Shown piece by piece: positions 1-9,521 of a stretch of DNA of 64,000 nt (the stretch's first letter is position 1; the number at the start of each line of letters is the position of its first letter). The position numbers were made by a program, and so were the translations under genes. Below the pieces are notes generated by a model that worked only from the letters and a program-made list of their open reading frames with translations, was not told the origin of the DNA and made no database searches. The stretch is from NCBI GenBank assembly GCA_029212365.1, contig JARGOC010000018.1, positions 1 through 64,000 of the forward strand, written 5' to 3'. The stretch is from Roseovarius sp. GTDB lineage: Bacteria > Pseudomonadota > Alphaproteobacteria > Rhodobacterales > Rhodobacteraceae.

Positions 1-41
1 TTATAGTCGATCACGCGCTTGACAGGTACTAGCACCTTCAT
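1..41 (-). CDS. etfB: Electron transfer flavoprotein beta subunit, N-terminus only (runs off window)
   Basis: Only the first 13 codons lie in the window. They read MKVLVPVKRVIDY, the highly conserved start of bacterial EtfB, which with EtfA carries electrons from acyl-CoA dehydrogenases to ETF-quinone oxidoreductase. A second ATG at 47 adds two residues, but a GAGGAG motif sits at better distance (9 nt) from the ATG at 41. It is the next gene after two crotonases on the same strand, 45 bp on, so it probably ends the catabolic operon and serves an acyl-CoA dehydrogenase that is not encoded in this window. Confidence 0.82.
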   Translation of the reverse strand, partial: MKVLVPVKRVIDY

Positions 42-86
42 TGGCATGGTCTCCTCTTGAAGTTAAAGTCTTTTCAATCTCTTCGA

Positions 87-869
87 TCAGCGGTCCTGGA
101 AGTTTGGCTTTCGTTTTTCTGAGAAAGCACTCATCGCTTCGGGGAAGTCATGCGCGCTAAGCAGAATGGTCTGCGCGCGGCATTCGATGTCCAAAGCTTC
201 CTCGAAAGAGCATTCCGCTGCTTCACGCATCACGCGTTTGCCGCACTGCATTCCAAACATCGGATTTGCTGCCATTTCGGTGGCGATTGCAATTGCGGTG
301 GATTCGGTTTCAGCAGCGGGCACACATTCTTCTACTGCCCGCATCTGCAGGGCGGTTTTGCCGGAAATCTCGCGACCGGTCAGCACCAAAAGCCGCGCCG
401 CGCCGGAGCCCATACGCTGTTGCAACAGCCAGCTCGATCCCGTGTCGGGGCATCCGCCCACTTTGGAGAACACCTGACAGAGCCGTGCATCTTCAGCGGC
501 AACAATCACGTCGGCGCACAGCGCAAGGCTCATCCCTGCACCATAGGCGACGCCATTGACGGCAGCGATCAGCGGCTTGTCAAAGCCATAGGCCGCACGC
601 CCGCCACTATGCACCTTATCAACCATCTCATATGTTGCGCGCGCGCCTTTTGCGACCTCGGTCTGAAACCCGATAAGATCGCCACCACTGGAAAAGTGAT
701 CTCCGCCAGTCATTACAACGGCACGCACCGCATCGTCATTTTTAGCCACATCAAGAGCCGCAATGAACTGATCAACAAATGCAAGGCTGTAAGGGTTTCG
801 GCGCGCAGGCTGGGTGAATCGCAATACCCCCACCCCGTTGTCGACGTCAAATTGCATAAGTTCAGTCAT
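87..869 (-). CDS. Enoyl-CoA hydratase/isomerase family protein (PaaG-like)
   Basis: Crotonase fold enzyme of about 260 residues, the usual length. The first oxyanion-hole segment is seen in GGDHFSSGGDLIGF and the second in AYGAGMSLALCAD. The acidic position after the fold's second loop is Asp in CPDTGSSWLL, as in PaaG-type isomerases, rather than the Glu pair of classical hydratases, so double-bond isomerisation is as likely as hydration. The frame opens ten codons earlier, but the ATG at 869 has an AGGAG site seven bases upstream and the longer form would overlap the preceding gene. It follows another crotonase by 14 bp and precedes etfB in one operon. Substrate unknown. Confidence 0.85.
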   Translation of the reverse strand: MTELMQFDVDNGVGVLRFTQPARRNPYSLAFVDQFIAALDVAKNDDAVRAVVMTGGDHFSSGGDLIGFQTEVAKGARATYEMVDKVHSGGRAAYGFDKPLIAAVNGVAYGAGMSLALCADVIVAAEDARLCQVFSKVGGCPDTGSSWLLQQRMGSGAARLLVLTGREISGKTALQMRAVEECVPAAETESTAIAIATEMAANPMFGMQCGKRVMREAAECSFEEALDIECRAQTILLSAHDFPEAMSAFSEKRKPNFQDR

Positions 870-883
870 ATCAAGCTCCTGTT

Positions 884-1666
884 TTATTTGCCCTGCCAAA
901 CTGGCGAGCGCTTTTCAGCAAAAGCGCGCGGACCTTCAATGGCATCTTGACTGGAATAAACAACTTCGTGCAACCTTTTGCCTTCTTCCAACCCGTTGGT
1001 GCAGCCCAGGTCCATCGTCGCGCGCACACTGGCCTTGGCGGCAACCACCGACAGCGGCGCCCCCGAAGCGACGCGATCCGCCAGTTCGCGGGCACGGGCG
1101 CGCACGGCATCGGGCGTGTCTTCCAGATAATTGGTGAACCCATAGTCATGCAACCGCTCAATTGGCATCAGGTCGCCGGTCAGGACAATCTCCATCAGGA
1201 TCGGTTGGGGTAGCATCGACAAAGCAGGCGCCGCCCAAGGCGATCCTCTGCCAATCTTAACTTCGGTTATACCAACCTTCGTACCTTTCAGGCCAACCCG
1301 CAGATCGCTCATCAGGGTCAGCATCATGCCACCAGCCATCAGTGATCCGGTCATCGCCGATATAATCGGCTTGGAACAGGCCCGCATCCGTGCATGAAAC
1401 GGGTCGCGCATTTTGGACAGGATATCAACGCCCTCGTCCCGCGCAATCTGCGTTGCCTCCTTGAGGTCAAGCCCGGCGCTAAACACGCCGCAATCGGCCG
1501 AGGTCAGGATAACGACGCGAATATTCTCATCGGCTTCTATCTGATCCCAGGCGTCCGCCAACCCGTTCGCAGCCGCGACAGAAAGGGCGTTCTTTCTCTC
1601 TGGTCTGTTGATTAAAACTGTGGCCACACCGTTTTCAACGGTGAGCTGGATAGGATTACTTGTCAT
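884..1666 (-). CDS. Enoyl-CoA hydratase/isomerase family protein
   Basis: A 260-residue crotonase. The CoA-binding/oxyanion signature is visible as VFSAGLDLKEA and again as GSLMAGGMMLTLMSDLRVG, and a Glu in KVGITEVKIG sits at the first catalytic acid position; the second acid position is Ser/Pro (GRGSPWAA), so it is not a textbook two-Glu hydratase. The start has AAGGA six bases upstream. It lies between the ABC binding protein (91 bp upstream) and a PaaG-like crotonase (14 bp downstream). A CoA-thioester hydration, isomerisation or ring-cleavage step is inferred. Confidence 0.85.
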   Translation of the reverse strand: MTSNPIQLTVENGVATVLINRPERKNALSVAAANGLADAWDQIEADENIRVVILTSADCGVFSAGLDLKEATQIARDEGVDILSKMRDPFHARMRACSKPIISAMTGSLMAGGMMLTLMSDLRVGLKGTKVGITEVKIGRGSPWAAPALSMLPQPILMEIVLTGDLMPIERLHDYGFTNYLEDTPDAVRARARELADRVASGAPLSVVAAKASVRATMDLGCTNGLEEGKRLHEVVYSSQDAIEGPRAFAEKRSPVWQGK

Positions 1667-1756
1667 GAAATGTCCTTGCGGTATTGGATTGAGCAGAGCA
1701 TGGGCACTGAGTCAAAGCCAGGAAGCGGCTGGGAGCGTACCCCCAGCCGCGTTGTC

Positions 1757-3007
1757 TTATTCAGTCGTGAACTTGCTTGAGCTCTCTTTGACCACTTCCC
1801 AGATCACATCCGTATAGGCTGCGGTCCAGTCTTGTTGAGGGATCCAGGTTTTACCATCCCACATCTCGACACGGGTTTTACCGCCACCGCCGTGATCATC
1901 CGCTGTCACAGTGATTGGAGCAAACAGGCCATTCGCATCAAAATCAACGATGCTTTCATAGCCAGCCTTCATCGAGTCGGGCGTCACAGGGAAACCATTC
2001 TGCTCAACGGCAAGACGTGCCGCTTCAAACGCAGCCGAGTAGATCGCCAGACCTGTATTGTAATACACGTCGTTGATCGTTTCGGCCGGTCCGGCCCCTT
2101 TGCCAGCGCCATACACTTCAGCAAGGATCTCTTGGATGACAGGAATATCTTGCCCACCAGCAACATTGGTCCCACGCTTAAGACCGATGGCGGCCTCGGC
2201 ACCGATGTTGGCGATATCAACTTCGTTCAACCAGTTGACCGCGATATAGTTGCTGATCGGGAACCCGTTGCGTTTCATTTCCTTGGCGGCAACAACGTGG
2301 CCACCGGCCAGAAGCCAAGCAACCATATAGTCGGGCTTGTTCCGACGCACTTTGGTCCAGACGCTGGCCTGATCGCTACCGGGCAGAGGAACAGGGTAAA
2401 GCTGAAGTTCAAAACCTTCTTTCTCGGCCAGAGTTTCCAGGATTTCGATTGGTTCCTGACCAAAAGGATAATCCAGATAAGCAAAGCCAACCTTGACACC
2501 CTTCAAGTCGCCACCGCTTTGTTCCTTGATATAGGCGACGTCGTTAGCGGCCTGGCCCCAATAGGTAGGACCAACCGGAAAGACCTGCGTGAACACGGAT
2601 CCATCGGCAGCATCGCCCCTACCAACCAGAGATTGGATCAGAATATTCTTGTCTTTCATGATCCGCGGCAGAACAGCGATGGAAACCGGTGTCGACAGCA
2701 TGTCGAATACGGACACACCTTCACGCTTGAGTTTTTCATAGCACTCAATTCCGCGCTGGGGTTCGTTGCCGTGGTCCTGAACGACGATTTCAACGTCGTG
2801 ACCACCAATGCCGCCCTTCATATTGACCAGGGTCGCCAGATCTTGCGCCGCTTGCGAAACCTGCGGTGTCACAAATGTGTAGGCTTTGCTCAAGTCATAG
2901 CACAGGCCAAACTTGATCGTGTCCTCGGCTGCATTCGCGGCTGATAGGCTCGTTAGGCCCATTATTGCCGCGGTCGCCAACCGTTTTACATAAGTCTTGG
3001 TTTTCAT
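1757..3007 (-). CDS. ABC transporter substrate-binding protein, branched-chain amino acid/amide type (LivK-like)
   Basis: Periplasmic binding protein of 416 residues. The signal peptide is clear: charged KTKTYVKR, a hydrophobic stretch and a cleavage region ending SAANA-AED. The mature part begins IKFGLCYDLSKAYTF, as in type I periplasmic binding proteins of the HAAT family. A strong GAGGAGGAAC site precedes the ATG. It is the last transporter gene of the set LivG, LivH, LivM, LivF, binding protein. Because the operon also carries an acyl-CoA ligase and crotonases, the ligand is probably a carboxylic acid rather than leucine; that is inference from context. Confidence 0.88.
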   Translation of the reverse strand: MKTKTYVKRLATAAIMGLTSLSAANAAEDTIKFGLCYDLSKAYTFVTPQVSQAAQDLATLVNMKGGIGGHDVEIVVQDHGNEPQRGIECYEKLKREGVSVFDMLSTPVSIAVLPRIMKDKNILIQSLVGRGDAADGSVFTQVFPVGPTYWGQAANDVAYIKEQSGGDLKGVKVGFAYLDYPFGQEPIEILETLAEKEGFELQLYPVPLPGSDQASVWTKVRRNKPDYMVAWLLAGGHVVAAKEMKRNGFPISNYIAVNWLNEVDIANIGAEAAIGLKRGTNVAGGQDIPVIQEILAEVYGAGKGAGPAETINDVYYNTGLAIYSAAFEAARLAVEQNGFPVTPDSMKAGYESIVDFDANGLFAPITVTADDHGGGGKTRVEMWDGKTWIPQQDWTAAYTDVIWEVVKESSSKFTTE

Positions 3008-3045
3008 TGATTAGTTCCTCCTCTGTTAATATCCAAACGGGAATG

Positions 3046-3864
3046 CTAGCTCAGCCAGCGTTTCCGTCTGCTGTAGTGCTTGATGTCGTGAAAGTTCTTG
3101 CCCTCACCGCCACCAAGGTAAAACTCCTGAATGTCCGAGTTCGCTTTCAGTGCCTCGGCTGAATCGTGCATCACAACGCGGCCGTTTTCGATCAGATAAC
3201 CGTGCGACACGATCTCTAGTGCGGCCAGCGCGTTCTGTTCTACCAGCAAAACCGACAGGCCATCCTCCTTATTGATCCGCTGGATGATGCCAAAAATTTC
3301 GGCCACCAGAAACGGCGCAAGTCCAAGGCTCGGCTCGTCCAGCATCAACAGGCGTGGCTGTGTCATCAGCGCCCGCCCAATGGCCAGCATTTGTTGCTCA
3401 CCACCTGAAAGATACCCCGACTGAGATGATTTACGTTCTGCAAGGCGCGGAAAATACTCGTAGATACGCTCTTTTTCAGAGTTCACCTTTTGGCGAGACA
3501 TCGACATCGGAGCCGCCGCCTCAAGGTTTTCATCTGGAGTCATATGTTCGAACACTCGACGGCCCTCAATGACGTGGCAGATTCCCATGCCAACGCGATC
3601 TTGGGGCAGGCTGTTGCCGATCAATTGGCCATCAAAGCGAATTTCGCCTCGGCTGACCTTGCCACGCTCGGCCTTCAGCAATCCGCTGATGGCCTTGAGG
3701 GTGGTGCTTTTGCCAGCTCCGTTGGAGCCCAAAAGCGCGACCATCCCCCCCCGAGGCACCTCAATCGAGACCCCCTTGATTGCCAACAAAACGGAGTCGT
3801 ACAAAACTTCGATACTGTTCAGTGACAGGATCTGGTCGGTTGCTTTGGTGTCAGACTGTGCCAT
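3046..3864 (-). CDS. ABC transporter ATP-binding protein (LivF-like)
   Basis: Cytoplasmic ATPase of 272 residues for the HAAT importer. Walker A is GSNGAGKST near residue 47, the signature is LSGGEQQMLAIGRAL and Walker B is LLMLDEPSLGLAP, the last typical of LivF rather than LivG. The C-terminal extension after the usual end (FYLGGGEGKNFHDIKHYSRR) is slightly longer than standard LivF. An AGGAGGG site precedes the start. Ends 38 bp before the binding-protein gene and begins 9 bp after livM-like. Confidence 0.9.
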   Translation of the reverse strand: MAQSDTKATDQILSLNSIEVLYDSVLLAIKGVSIEVPRGGMVALLGSNGAGKSTTLKAISGLLKAERGKVSRGEIRFDGQLIGNSLPQDRVGMGICHVIEGRRVFEHMTPDENLEAAAPMSMSRQKVNSEKERIYEYFPRLAERKSSQSGYLSGGEQQMLAIGRALMTQPRLLMLDEPSLGLAPFLVAEIFGIIQRINKEDGLSVLLVEQNALAALEIVSHGYLIENGRVVMHDSAEALKANSDIQEFYLGGGEGKNFHDIKHYSRRKRWLS

Positions 3865-3873
3865 GTCGCCCTC

Positions 3874-4947
3874 CTATTTCTTCAACTGATCAAAGGGCCA
3901 AACCATCAGGTAGTCCCTGACATTGGCATATAGTTTGCCCAGCCCCAACGGCTCGACCATCAGGAAGATGACAATCAATGCGCCGTAAGCTGCGTTGGGA
4001 ATATGCGCCAGCGTTTCATTCCCCAGATTCAGCCCAAAAAGCTCGGCCCCCACTGAGAACAAATGGTTCACGATCCCAGGCATAAGCAAGATGAGTGCCG
4101 CCCCCAGATAGCTTCCTAGAATACTGCCGAGTCCGCCCACGATCACCATCGCCAGAACCTGAATGGACACGTTCACGGCAAATTGCTCAGGGGCTGCAAG
4201 AAAGTAGAATGTCGCCACCAAAATTGCACCGCTGATACCCGCGATGAAAGACGAGGCGGCAAAGGCAACCAGCTTGTAGTAAAAGCTGTTCACACCCAAG
4301 ATTGCAGCGGCAAAGTCCTTTTCACGCACAGCAACCAAAGCGCGCCCCAGGCCAGTGCGTCGCAGGTTAAGCATGAAGATCGTGACCAGGACGCACCACC
4401 CGAATGCGACATAGTAAAGACCCGCATCAGACGTGATGTCTTGTCCCATCAACGCAAAGGTGGGCGATTGCAGGGATGCGTGCGACCCTCCTGAAATTGC
4501 TGGCGAATGGGTCAGCACCCAATCCATAACGAACTGCATCGCAAGTGTCGTGAGAGCGAGGTAGAGCCCCTTGACCCGAAGCGCCGCAAAGGCAAACAGG
4601 CTGCCAATCACCGAAGAGGTTAGACCGCCGATAAGCAGGGCAATCTCCCATGGAACTCCGAATTTGGCCGCGTGAACTGCCGAGTAGGCTCCAACCGCCA
4701 TCACGGCTGCATATCCCAGATGAAGCTGCCCAGCCCAACCCGTTACAAGGTTCAACCCCAAAACGGCTGCTGTCCAGATCAACCAAGGCAGGATGTAGCT
4801 GTTCAGATAAAGCGAACTGACCAGATAAGGCGCAGCAAGTCCAAGCAGCAAGAAGAACACCACCGCATTGCGATCGGCCGGAACCGGAAAGAGCTTGCTG
4901 TCGGAGACGTAACTATTGTGGCGAACGCCAGAGAGACCGTAAAACAT
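3874..4947 (-). CDS. Branched-chain amino acid type ABC permease (LivM-like)
   Basis: Inner-membrane permease, 357 residues, with about eight to nine hydrophobic helices starting near residue 28. The family hallmark GLNLVTGWAGQLHLGYAAVMAVGAY near residues 64-88 and VVGGLGSILGSYLGAA near residues 268-285 (the EAA-like coupling loop region) are visible. It is the heterodimer partner of the LivH-like permease, three bases upstream. The N-terminal 25 residues before the first helix are longer than usual, and the predicted SD (AGGAT) is immediately before the ATG, so a slightly later start is possible. Confidence 0.88.
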   Translation of the reverse strand: MFYGLSGVRHNSYVSDSKLFPVPADRNAVVFFLLLGLAAPYLVSSLYLNSYILPWLIWTAAVLGLNLVTGWAGQLHLGYAAVMAVGAYSAVHAAKFGVPWEIALLIGGLTSSVIGSLFAFAALRVKGLYLALTTLAMQFVMDWVLTHSPAISGGSHASLQSPTFALMGQDITSDAGLYYVAFGWCVLVTIFMLNLRRTGLGRALVAVREKDFAAAILGVNSFYYKLVAFAASSFIAGISGAILVATFYFLAAPEQFAVNVSIQVLAMVIVGGLGSILGSYLGAALILLMPGIVNHLFSVGAELFGLNLGNETLAHIPNAAYGALIVIFLMVEPLGLGKLYANVRDYLMVWPFDQLKK

Positions 4948-4950
4948 ATC

Positions 4951-5838
4951 CTAAACCCTCTCAATGTCATGACGGCCAAACAGGCCATGCGGGCGGATCA
5001 TCACTGTCAGGATCAACACCGCAGCGACGATCAGATCTCGGCTGCCACCTCCGACGATGTCGTCCAGAAAGTAAGAGCCGACACTTTCCAAAATGCCCAG
5101 GATGATACCTGCAATAATCGCACCGAGGATGCTGTCCAGTCCGCCAAGAACGGCCACGGTCAACCCCTTGAGCAGCAAGATCGACAACGACTGATCAACA
5201 CCTTGAATTTCGCCCCAGATCACGCCGGTGGCCACAGCCACGATTGACGCCAACCCCCAGGACAGGCCCACACCCCGTTCAACCGAGATACCCACAGACC
5301 AGGACGCCATGTAATCGTCCGAGATGGCCCGCAAGCGAATGCCAAGACGGCTGCGAAAGAACAAAAGAAAGGCGACAAACAGGGCGATTGCAACGCCAGC
5401 ACCGACAATGTGAATTCGGCTGAGCAGCATATCCCCCACGAACAGAGGATCATAGCTGACCCCCAATTCCATCGACCGCGAAGACCCGCCCCAAATCGCC
5501 AGGGTGGTGCCGCGCAGGAAAATGTCGATCCCCATTGTCATCATCAAGATCATGATGACCGGACGTCCGGCCAATCGGCGTAGCGCCACCCGTTCGACCC
5601 CGATGCCCACGAAGAACATGATCACCACGGCAAGCGGAATGGCCGCCCAAAGTGGCAATCCCATGTTGTTCGAAAATGCCAGCACCACATAGGCGCCCAA
5701 CATTGTCAGGGCCCCTTGTGCAAGGTTCGGCACTGACGATGATTTGTAAATCAGGACAAGCCCGATGGCAAAAAGTGAGTAGAGCAAGCCGGTCAGCGCA
5801 CCATTCACTGCCAGTTCTGCCAGAAATACCAGATCCAT
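4951..5838 (-). CDS. Branched-chain amino acid type ABC permease (LivH-like)
   Basis: Inner-membrane permease, 295 residues, with the LivH pattern NGALTGLLYSLFAIGLVLIY at the N-terminus, PNLAQGALTMLGAY in the second helix, and the coupling region VAVLGGLDSILGAIIAGIILG near the C-terminus. A GGGAGG site lies six bases before the ATG. It sits directly after the long acyl-CoA ligase gene (1-bp gap) and before the LivM-like gene, so the ligase is embedded within the transporter genes. Confidence 0.88.
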   Translation of the reverse strand: MDLVFLAELAVNGALTGLLYSLFAIGLVLIYKSSSVPNLAQGALTMLGAYVVLAFSNNMGLPLWAAIPLAVVIMFFVGIGVERVALRRLAGRPVIMILMMTMGIDIFLRGTTLAIWGGSSRSMELGVSYDPLFVGDMLLSRIHIVGAGVAIALFVAFLLFFRSRLGIRLRAISDDYMASWSVGISVERGVGLSWGLASIVAVATGVIWGEIQGVDQSLSILLLKGLTVAVLGGLDSILGAIIAGIILGILESVGSYFLDDIVGGGSRDLIVAAVLILTVMIRPHGLFGRHDIERV

Positions 5839-5839
5839 C

Positions 5840-7774
5840 CTAAACCTCCCTGATCAACAGGGTGCGCTCGACAGTCCCCGTTTCACCTGTTTCGTATGTT
5901 ACGACCGCTTTGACGTGGACATCGGCTGCGCCATTATAAAGGGCGTCGATAACCTCAGCGTAGCGTTCTTCGACAACCTTGCGCCGCAGTTTGCGGGTTC
6001 GGGTAATCTCTCCGTCATCCGGGTCGAATTCTTTGTGCAAAGAGACATAGCGATGCAGTTGCAATCCCTCTGTCACCGCTTTGTTGACCCGCACAAATGC
6101 CTCTCTGACCAGGTCGGCCACCTCGGGCCGCTGCGAAAGATCCGCATAAGAGACATAGGGGACGCCATTGACTTCGGCCCAATGGCCAACCGCCTCGGCG
6201 TCGATGCAGATCATCGCCGTCAATTCATCCCGTCCCGCTCCGATCACGGCGGCATCCTTGATGTAGGGGCTGAATTTAAGACGGTTTTCTATATAGTTAG
6301 GCACATACCGTTCGTTGCTTTTGGTAAAGACAACTTCCGACACACGTCCCAGAACAACAAGATGACCGTCATCTTCCAGATACCCGGCATCACCGCTGTG
6401 CAACCATCCATCCTGCAACGCCTCGGCCGAGGCCGCTTCGTTTTTAAAGTATCCTTTGAACACGCTGTCCGCCTTCATCAGGATTTCACCGTCGTCGGCA
6501 ATTTTCACCTCAACACCTGGCAAGGGTTTGCCAACAGTGTGCAATTTGACCTCACCGGGGGTCTGAATCGCGTTGAAAGCACTGTTTTCGGTCTGGCCAT
6601 AGAGCTGGCGCAATTTGATACCAAGCGCGCGGTAGAAGATAAACGTATCCTCGCCGATCGCTTCGCCGCCCGTAAAGGCGCGTTTCAGATGGATCAAGCC
6701 GAACTGGTCTTTGATCGGTCCGAAAATGATCTTTTCTCCGACCAGACGCCCCAGCCATTCAAGAGATCCGCCAGTACCACCGTTCAGCTTGCGCTGCTCG
6801 GCTGCGACAGCCCTGTCCATGAAGAAATGATACAGCCATTTCTTCAGTGGGGTTGAGTTTTCCATACCCACCTGAATGGCGGTCAACATGTGATCCCAAC
6901 TGCGCGGTGCAGCAAGGTAGAGGCTGGGTGCAATTTCGCGCAGATCGCGCTGCACGGTTTCCTGGCGCTCTGGCACACTGACAGTAAAGCGGAACGCGAT
7001 TGCCGCGGCCACCGTCAATGCAAAGTCTCCGACCCAGGCCATGGGCAGATAGGCAAGGACCTCTTCGCCATATTCAAACGCTCCACCGGTATGGGCATTG
7101 CGCGCCCCCGACAACACGTTCTTTTGGCTCAGCACGATGCCCTTAGGCTTGCCCGTCGTGCCCGACGAATGCATGAACACCGCCGGATCTTCGGGGGTGG
7201 ACTCTTCAATCAGACGCTGGCGCAGCTGCGGGTCATCCTTCAGCGCCTTGGCACCTGCTTCCAGCAGGCTCTCCCAGGACTGAAGGCCAGGTGCATCATA
7301 AAGATTTAGCCCACGCGCCTCGTCGTAGACAATTGAAGCCACCGACGTACCAGCCTCGCGCAGCTCAAGAATCTTGTCGACTTGTTCCTGATCTTCAACC
7401 AAGGCCGCAACAACTTTGGCCTCGCCAAAGAAGTGCTTCAATTCATCAAGCGTCGCGCCCGGATAGGCCGGCATCGCATAGGCGCGCAACATCGACATCG
7501 CGGTCATCCCGGCATACAGCCGGATGCGGTTGTCACCCAGAATGATGACGGCATCGCCGGGCTTGACCCCCAATGCCACAAAACCAGCAGCACAGCACAG
7601 CACCTCTTCGGCATAGTCTGCCCAAGTCATTTCTGTCCAAATGCCGCGATCTTTCTCGCGCATGGCGATTTCGCTGCCATGTTCGGCCGCATTGCGCATC
7701 AGCAGGCGCGCAATCGTATCGTCACCGGCGTTTGATGCGCCCGTTGATACAGCGGATGAAGGATTATTCGCCAT
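5840..7774 (-). CDS. AMP-binding long-chain acyl-CoA synthetase-like ligase
   Basis: ATP-dependent carboxylate:CoA ligase of 644 residues, the length of the bacterial long-chain (ACSL-like) branch. The phosphate-binding loop is HSSGTTGKPKGIVLSQ, the adenine motif is YGQTENSAFN and the hinge region is DGWLHSGDAGYLEDDGHLVVLGR. No signal or membrane segment is evident. I chose the ATG at 7774 because GGAGG lies five bases upstream; it overlaps the end of the LivG-like gene by 11 bp, implying translational coupling. Its place between LivG and LivH suggests that the imported acid is activated to its CoA ester on entry. Substrate chain type not deducible. Confidence 0.88.
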   Translation of the reverse strand: MANNPSSAVSTGASNAGDDTIARLLMRNAAEHGSEIAMREKDRGIWTEMTWADYAEEVLCCAAGFVALGVKPGDAVIILGDNRIRLYAGMTAMSMLRAYAMPAYPGATLDELKHFFGEAKVVAALVEDQEQVDKILELREAGTSVASIVYDEARGLNLYDAPGLQSWESLLEAGAKALKDDPQLRQRLIEESTPEDPAVFMHSSGTTGKPKGIVLSQKNVLSGARNAHTGGAFEYGEEVLAYLPMAWVGDFALTVAAAIAFRFTVSVPERQETVQRDLREIAPSLYLAAPRSWDHMLTAIQVGMENSTPLKKWLYHFFMDRAVAAEQRKLNGGTGGSLEWLGRLVGEKIIFGPIKDQFGLIHLKRAFTGGEAIGEDTFIFYRALGIKLRQLYGQTENSAFNAIQTPGEVKLHTVGKPLPGVEVKIADDGEILMKADSVFKGYFKNEAASAEALQDGWLHSGDAGYLEDDGHLVVLGRVSEVVFTKSNERYVPNYIENRLKFSPYIKDAAVIGAGRDELTAMICIDAEAVGHWAEVNGVPYVSYADLSQRPEVADLVREAFVRVNKAVTEGLQLHRYVSLHKEFDPDDGEITRTRKLRRKVVEERYAEVIDALYNGAADVHVKAVVTYETGETGTVERTLLIREV

Positions 7775-8567
7775 GTGCGCCTCCAATATAAGCCTCAATC
7801 ACGCGTGGATCTTTGATGACCTCGCGCGGGATGCCACTGGCGATCATTTCGCCGTAGTTAAGCGCCAGCATTCGGTCACAGATCCCGGTGATCACGTCCA
7901 TATGATGTTCGATCAGCAGAACACTGACGCCGCGCTCGGCGCGGGCATCCAGTATAAAGCGGGCCATGTATTCTTTTTCTTCCTGGTTCATCCCGGCCAT
8001 CGGTTCGTCCAGGATCAGAAGATGCGGTTCGGCCACCAAGGCACGGGCCAGCTCCACACGTTTTTTCAATCCGATAGGGATGCCATCAACCAACTCGTGA
8101 CGGATGCTCTCCAGTTGAAGAAAGTCGATGACTTCTTCCACGACTTCGCGGTTGGCAATTTCCTGAGGCCGCGCCAGCCACCAGTACAACGCCGTGCGGA
8201 TCACGCCCGGATTCATATGGATGTGACGCCCCAGCAGAATATTGTCGAGCACACTCATGCCGTTGAAAAGCGCGAGGTTTTGGAATGTCCGTGCAACCCC
8301 CATGCCCGCAACCTTATGCGGCGCGGTTCCGGTGATATCCTTACCGCCCAACAGGATCTTGCCCTTTTGTGGCGGGTAAAACCCGGTGATCGCGTTGGTA
8401 AGTGTTGTCTTCCCACTACCGTTGGGGCCGACAAGACCAAAAATTTCGCCCTTCTCAAGCTTTAGATCTACACCCGTCACAGCGACGAGTCCGCCGAAAC
8501 GTCGCTCTACGCCTGTGCATTCCAAAACAGGCACCAGGTCGTTGCCTGATGTATCAAGTCCCTTCAT
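7764..8567 (-). CDS. ABC transporter ATP-binding protein (LivG-like)
   Basis: Cytoplasmic ATPase, 267 residues. Walker A is GPNGSGKTTLTNAI, Walker B is LLILDEPMAGMNQEE, which is the LivG form, and the C-terminus ends in the LivG-typical VIEAYIGG. The signature helix is degenerate: the expected LSGGQ is replaced by GIPIGLKKRVELARAL, which is also usual for LivG-type subunits in these clusters. GGGAGG precedes the ATG. Pairs with the LivF-like protein encoded 4 kb downstream in the same operon. Confidence 0.88.
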   Translation of the reverse strand: MKGLDTSGNDLVPVLECTGVERRFGGLVAVTGVDLKLEKGEIFGLVGPNGSGKTTLTNAITGFYPPQKGKILLGGKDITGTAPHKVAGMGVARTFQNLALFNGMSVLDNILLGRHIHMNPGVIRTALYWWLARPQEIANREVVEEVIDFLQLESIRHELVDGIPIGLKKRVELARALVAEPHLLILDEPMAGMNQEEKEYMARFILDARAERGVSVLLIEHHMDVITGICDRMLALNYGEMIASGIPREVIKDPRVIEAYIGGAHGE

Positions 8568-8615
8568 CCGTGCACGCCTCCCAGAAAAATTCTTCTCTGC
8601 ATCATTTATCTTCCC

Positions 8616-9479
8616 TTAGTCGATCCTGAAGTAATCAGGACGCCCCGTCGGCCAGGGATCCCCCCACATCTGCTGCCCGCCATCGACGTTCAGCACTTCA
8701 CCTGTCACAAATTTGCCCGACGGCGCAGCCATATAGACAACCCCCTCCGCAACATCCCACTCATCGCCTGGTCGGCGCATGGGGTTGGATTCCTTGAACG
8801 TGGCGGATCCCTCGGGTGGGTAATTTCCAAACCCCGTGCTTTCACAGCACCCCGGCGCCACACAGTTGACACGGATGCCATGCGGCGCCCATTCGACCGC
8901 CACAGATTTGGACAGGTATATCACCCCGGCGCGTGCCGCTGCGGTATGGGCGATGCCGGGCATTCCGCGCCAAACATCAGCCACGATGCTGACGACATTG
9001 CCGCTGGTCCCGGTTTCGACCCACTTCTTTGCCGCTGACTGCATCATCCACCAGGTGCCGTTCAGGTTGGTGTCGATCACCGCGTTCCAGCCCTTTACAG
9101 AATAATCCAGTGCCGCTTGCGGAAACTGGCCACCCGCATTGTTGACCAGAACATCAAGCCGACCGAACCGTTCATGAACCGCATCCACGAAGGCGGCGGC
9201 TTGTTCAGGGTCCCGGATTGTCATTTGCTGCGCCAGAACATCGCCACCAAACGTGCGAAGGAACTCCGCAGCGCCTTCCAGCTTCTCCGGGTTACGACCG
9301 CAGATCGCCAGATTCGCACCCAAGCGCGCAAACAATGACGCAATGGCCAAACCAAGTCCGCCACCCGCACCTGTTACGACAACCGTCTGGCCGTCAAAGA
9401 TGCCTGGAGCGAAGACAGTTTTCTTCTCCCGTAGATCGGATTGCGTGAATCCGAAAACCGGCTCTTGCGAGTCAGTCAT
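8616..9479 (-). CDS. SDR-family oxidoreductase, enoyl-CoA reductase (PECR)-like
   Basis: Short-chain dehydrogenase/reductase of 287 residues, first gene of the leftward operon. The cofactor motif is VVTGAGGGLGLAIA and NNAGGQ follows. The classical Tyr-x-x-x-Lys is absent: the segment reads AHTAAARAGVIYLSK, matching the HSGAARAG pattern of peroxisomal trans-2-enoyl-CoA reductases rather than FabG. An enoyl- or dienoyl-CoA reductase role is therefore inferred. A longer frame opens at 9518, but the ATG at 9479 has AGGGAGGGG just upstream and the longer form would run into the promoter/operator at 9522. Confidence 0.83.
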   Translation of the reverse strand: MTDSQEPVFGFTQSDLREKKTVFAPGIFDGQTVVVTGAGGGLGLAIASLFARLGANLAICGRNPEKLEGAAEFLRTFGGDVLAQQMTIRDPEQAAAFVDAVHERFGRLDVLVNNAGGQFPQAALDYSVKGWNAVIDTNLNGTWWMMQSAAKKWVETGTSGNVVSIVADVWRGMPGIAHTAAARAGVIYLSKSVAVEWAPHGIRVNCVAPGCCESTGFGNYPPEGSATFKESNPMRRPGDEWDVAEGVVYMAAPSGKFVTGEVLNVDGGQQMWGDPWPTGRPDYFRID

Positions 9480-9521
9480 ATTCCCCTCCCTACCAGCAAT
9501 TTCGCCAGCCTTTTTCAAAAC

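Noticed and set aside
1832..2944. Plus-strand frame of 370 codons opposite the ABC binding-protein gene
   Set aside because: The minus strand carries a signal peptide and a full binding-protein fold; the plus frame has no Shine-Dalgarno site or domain.
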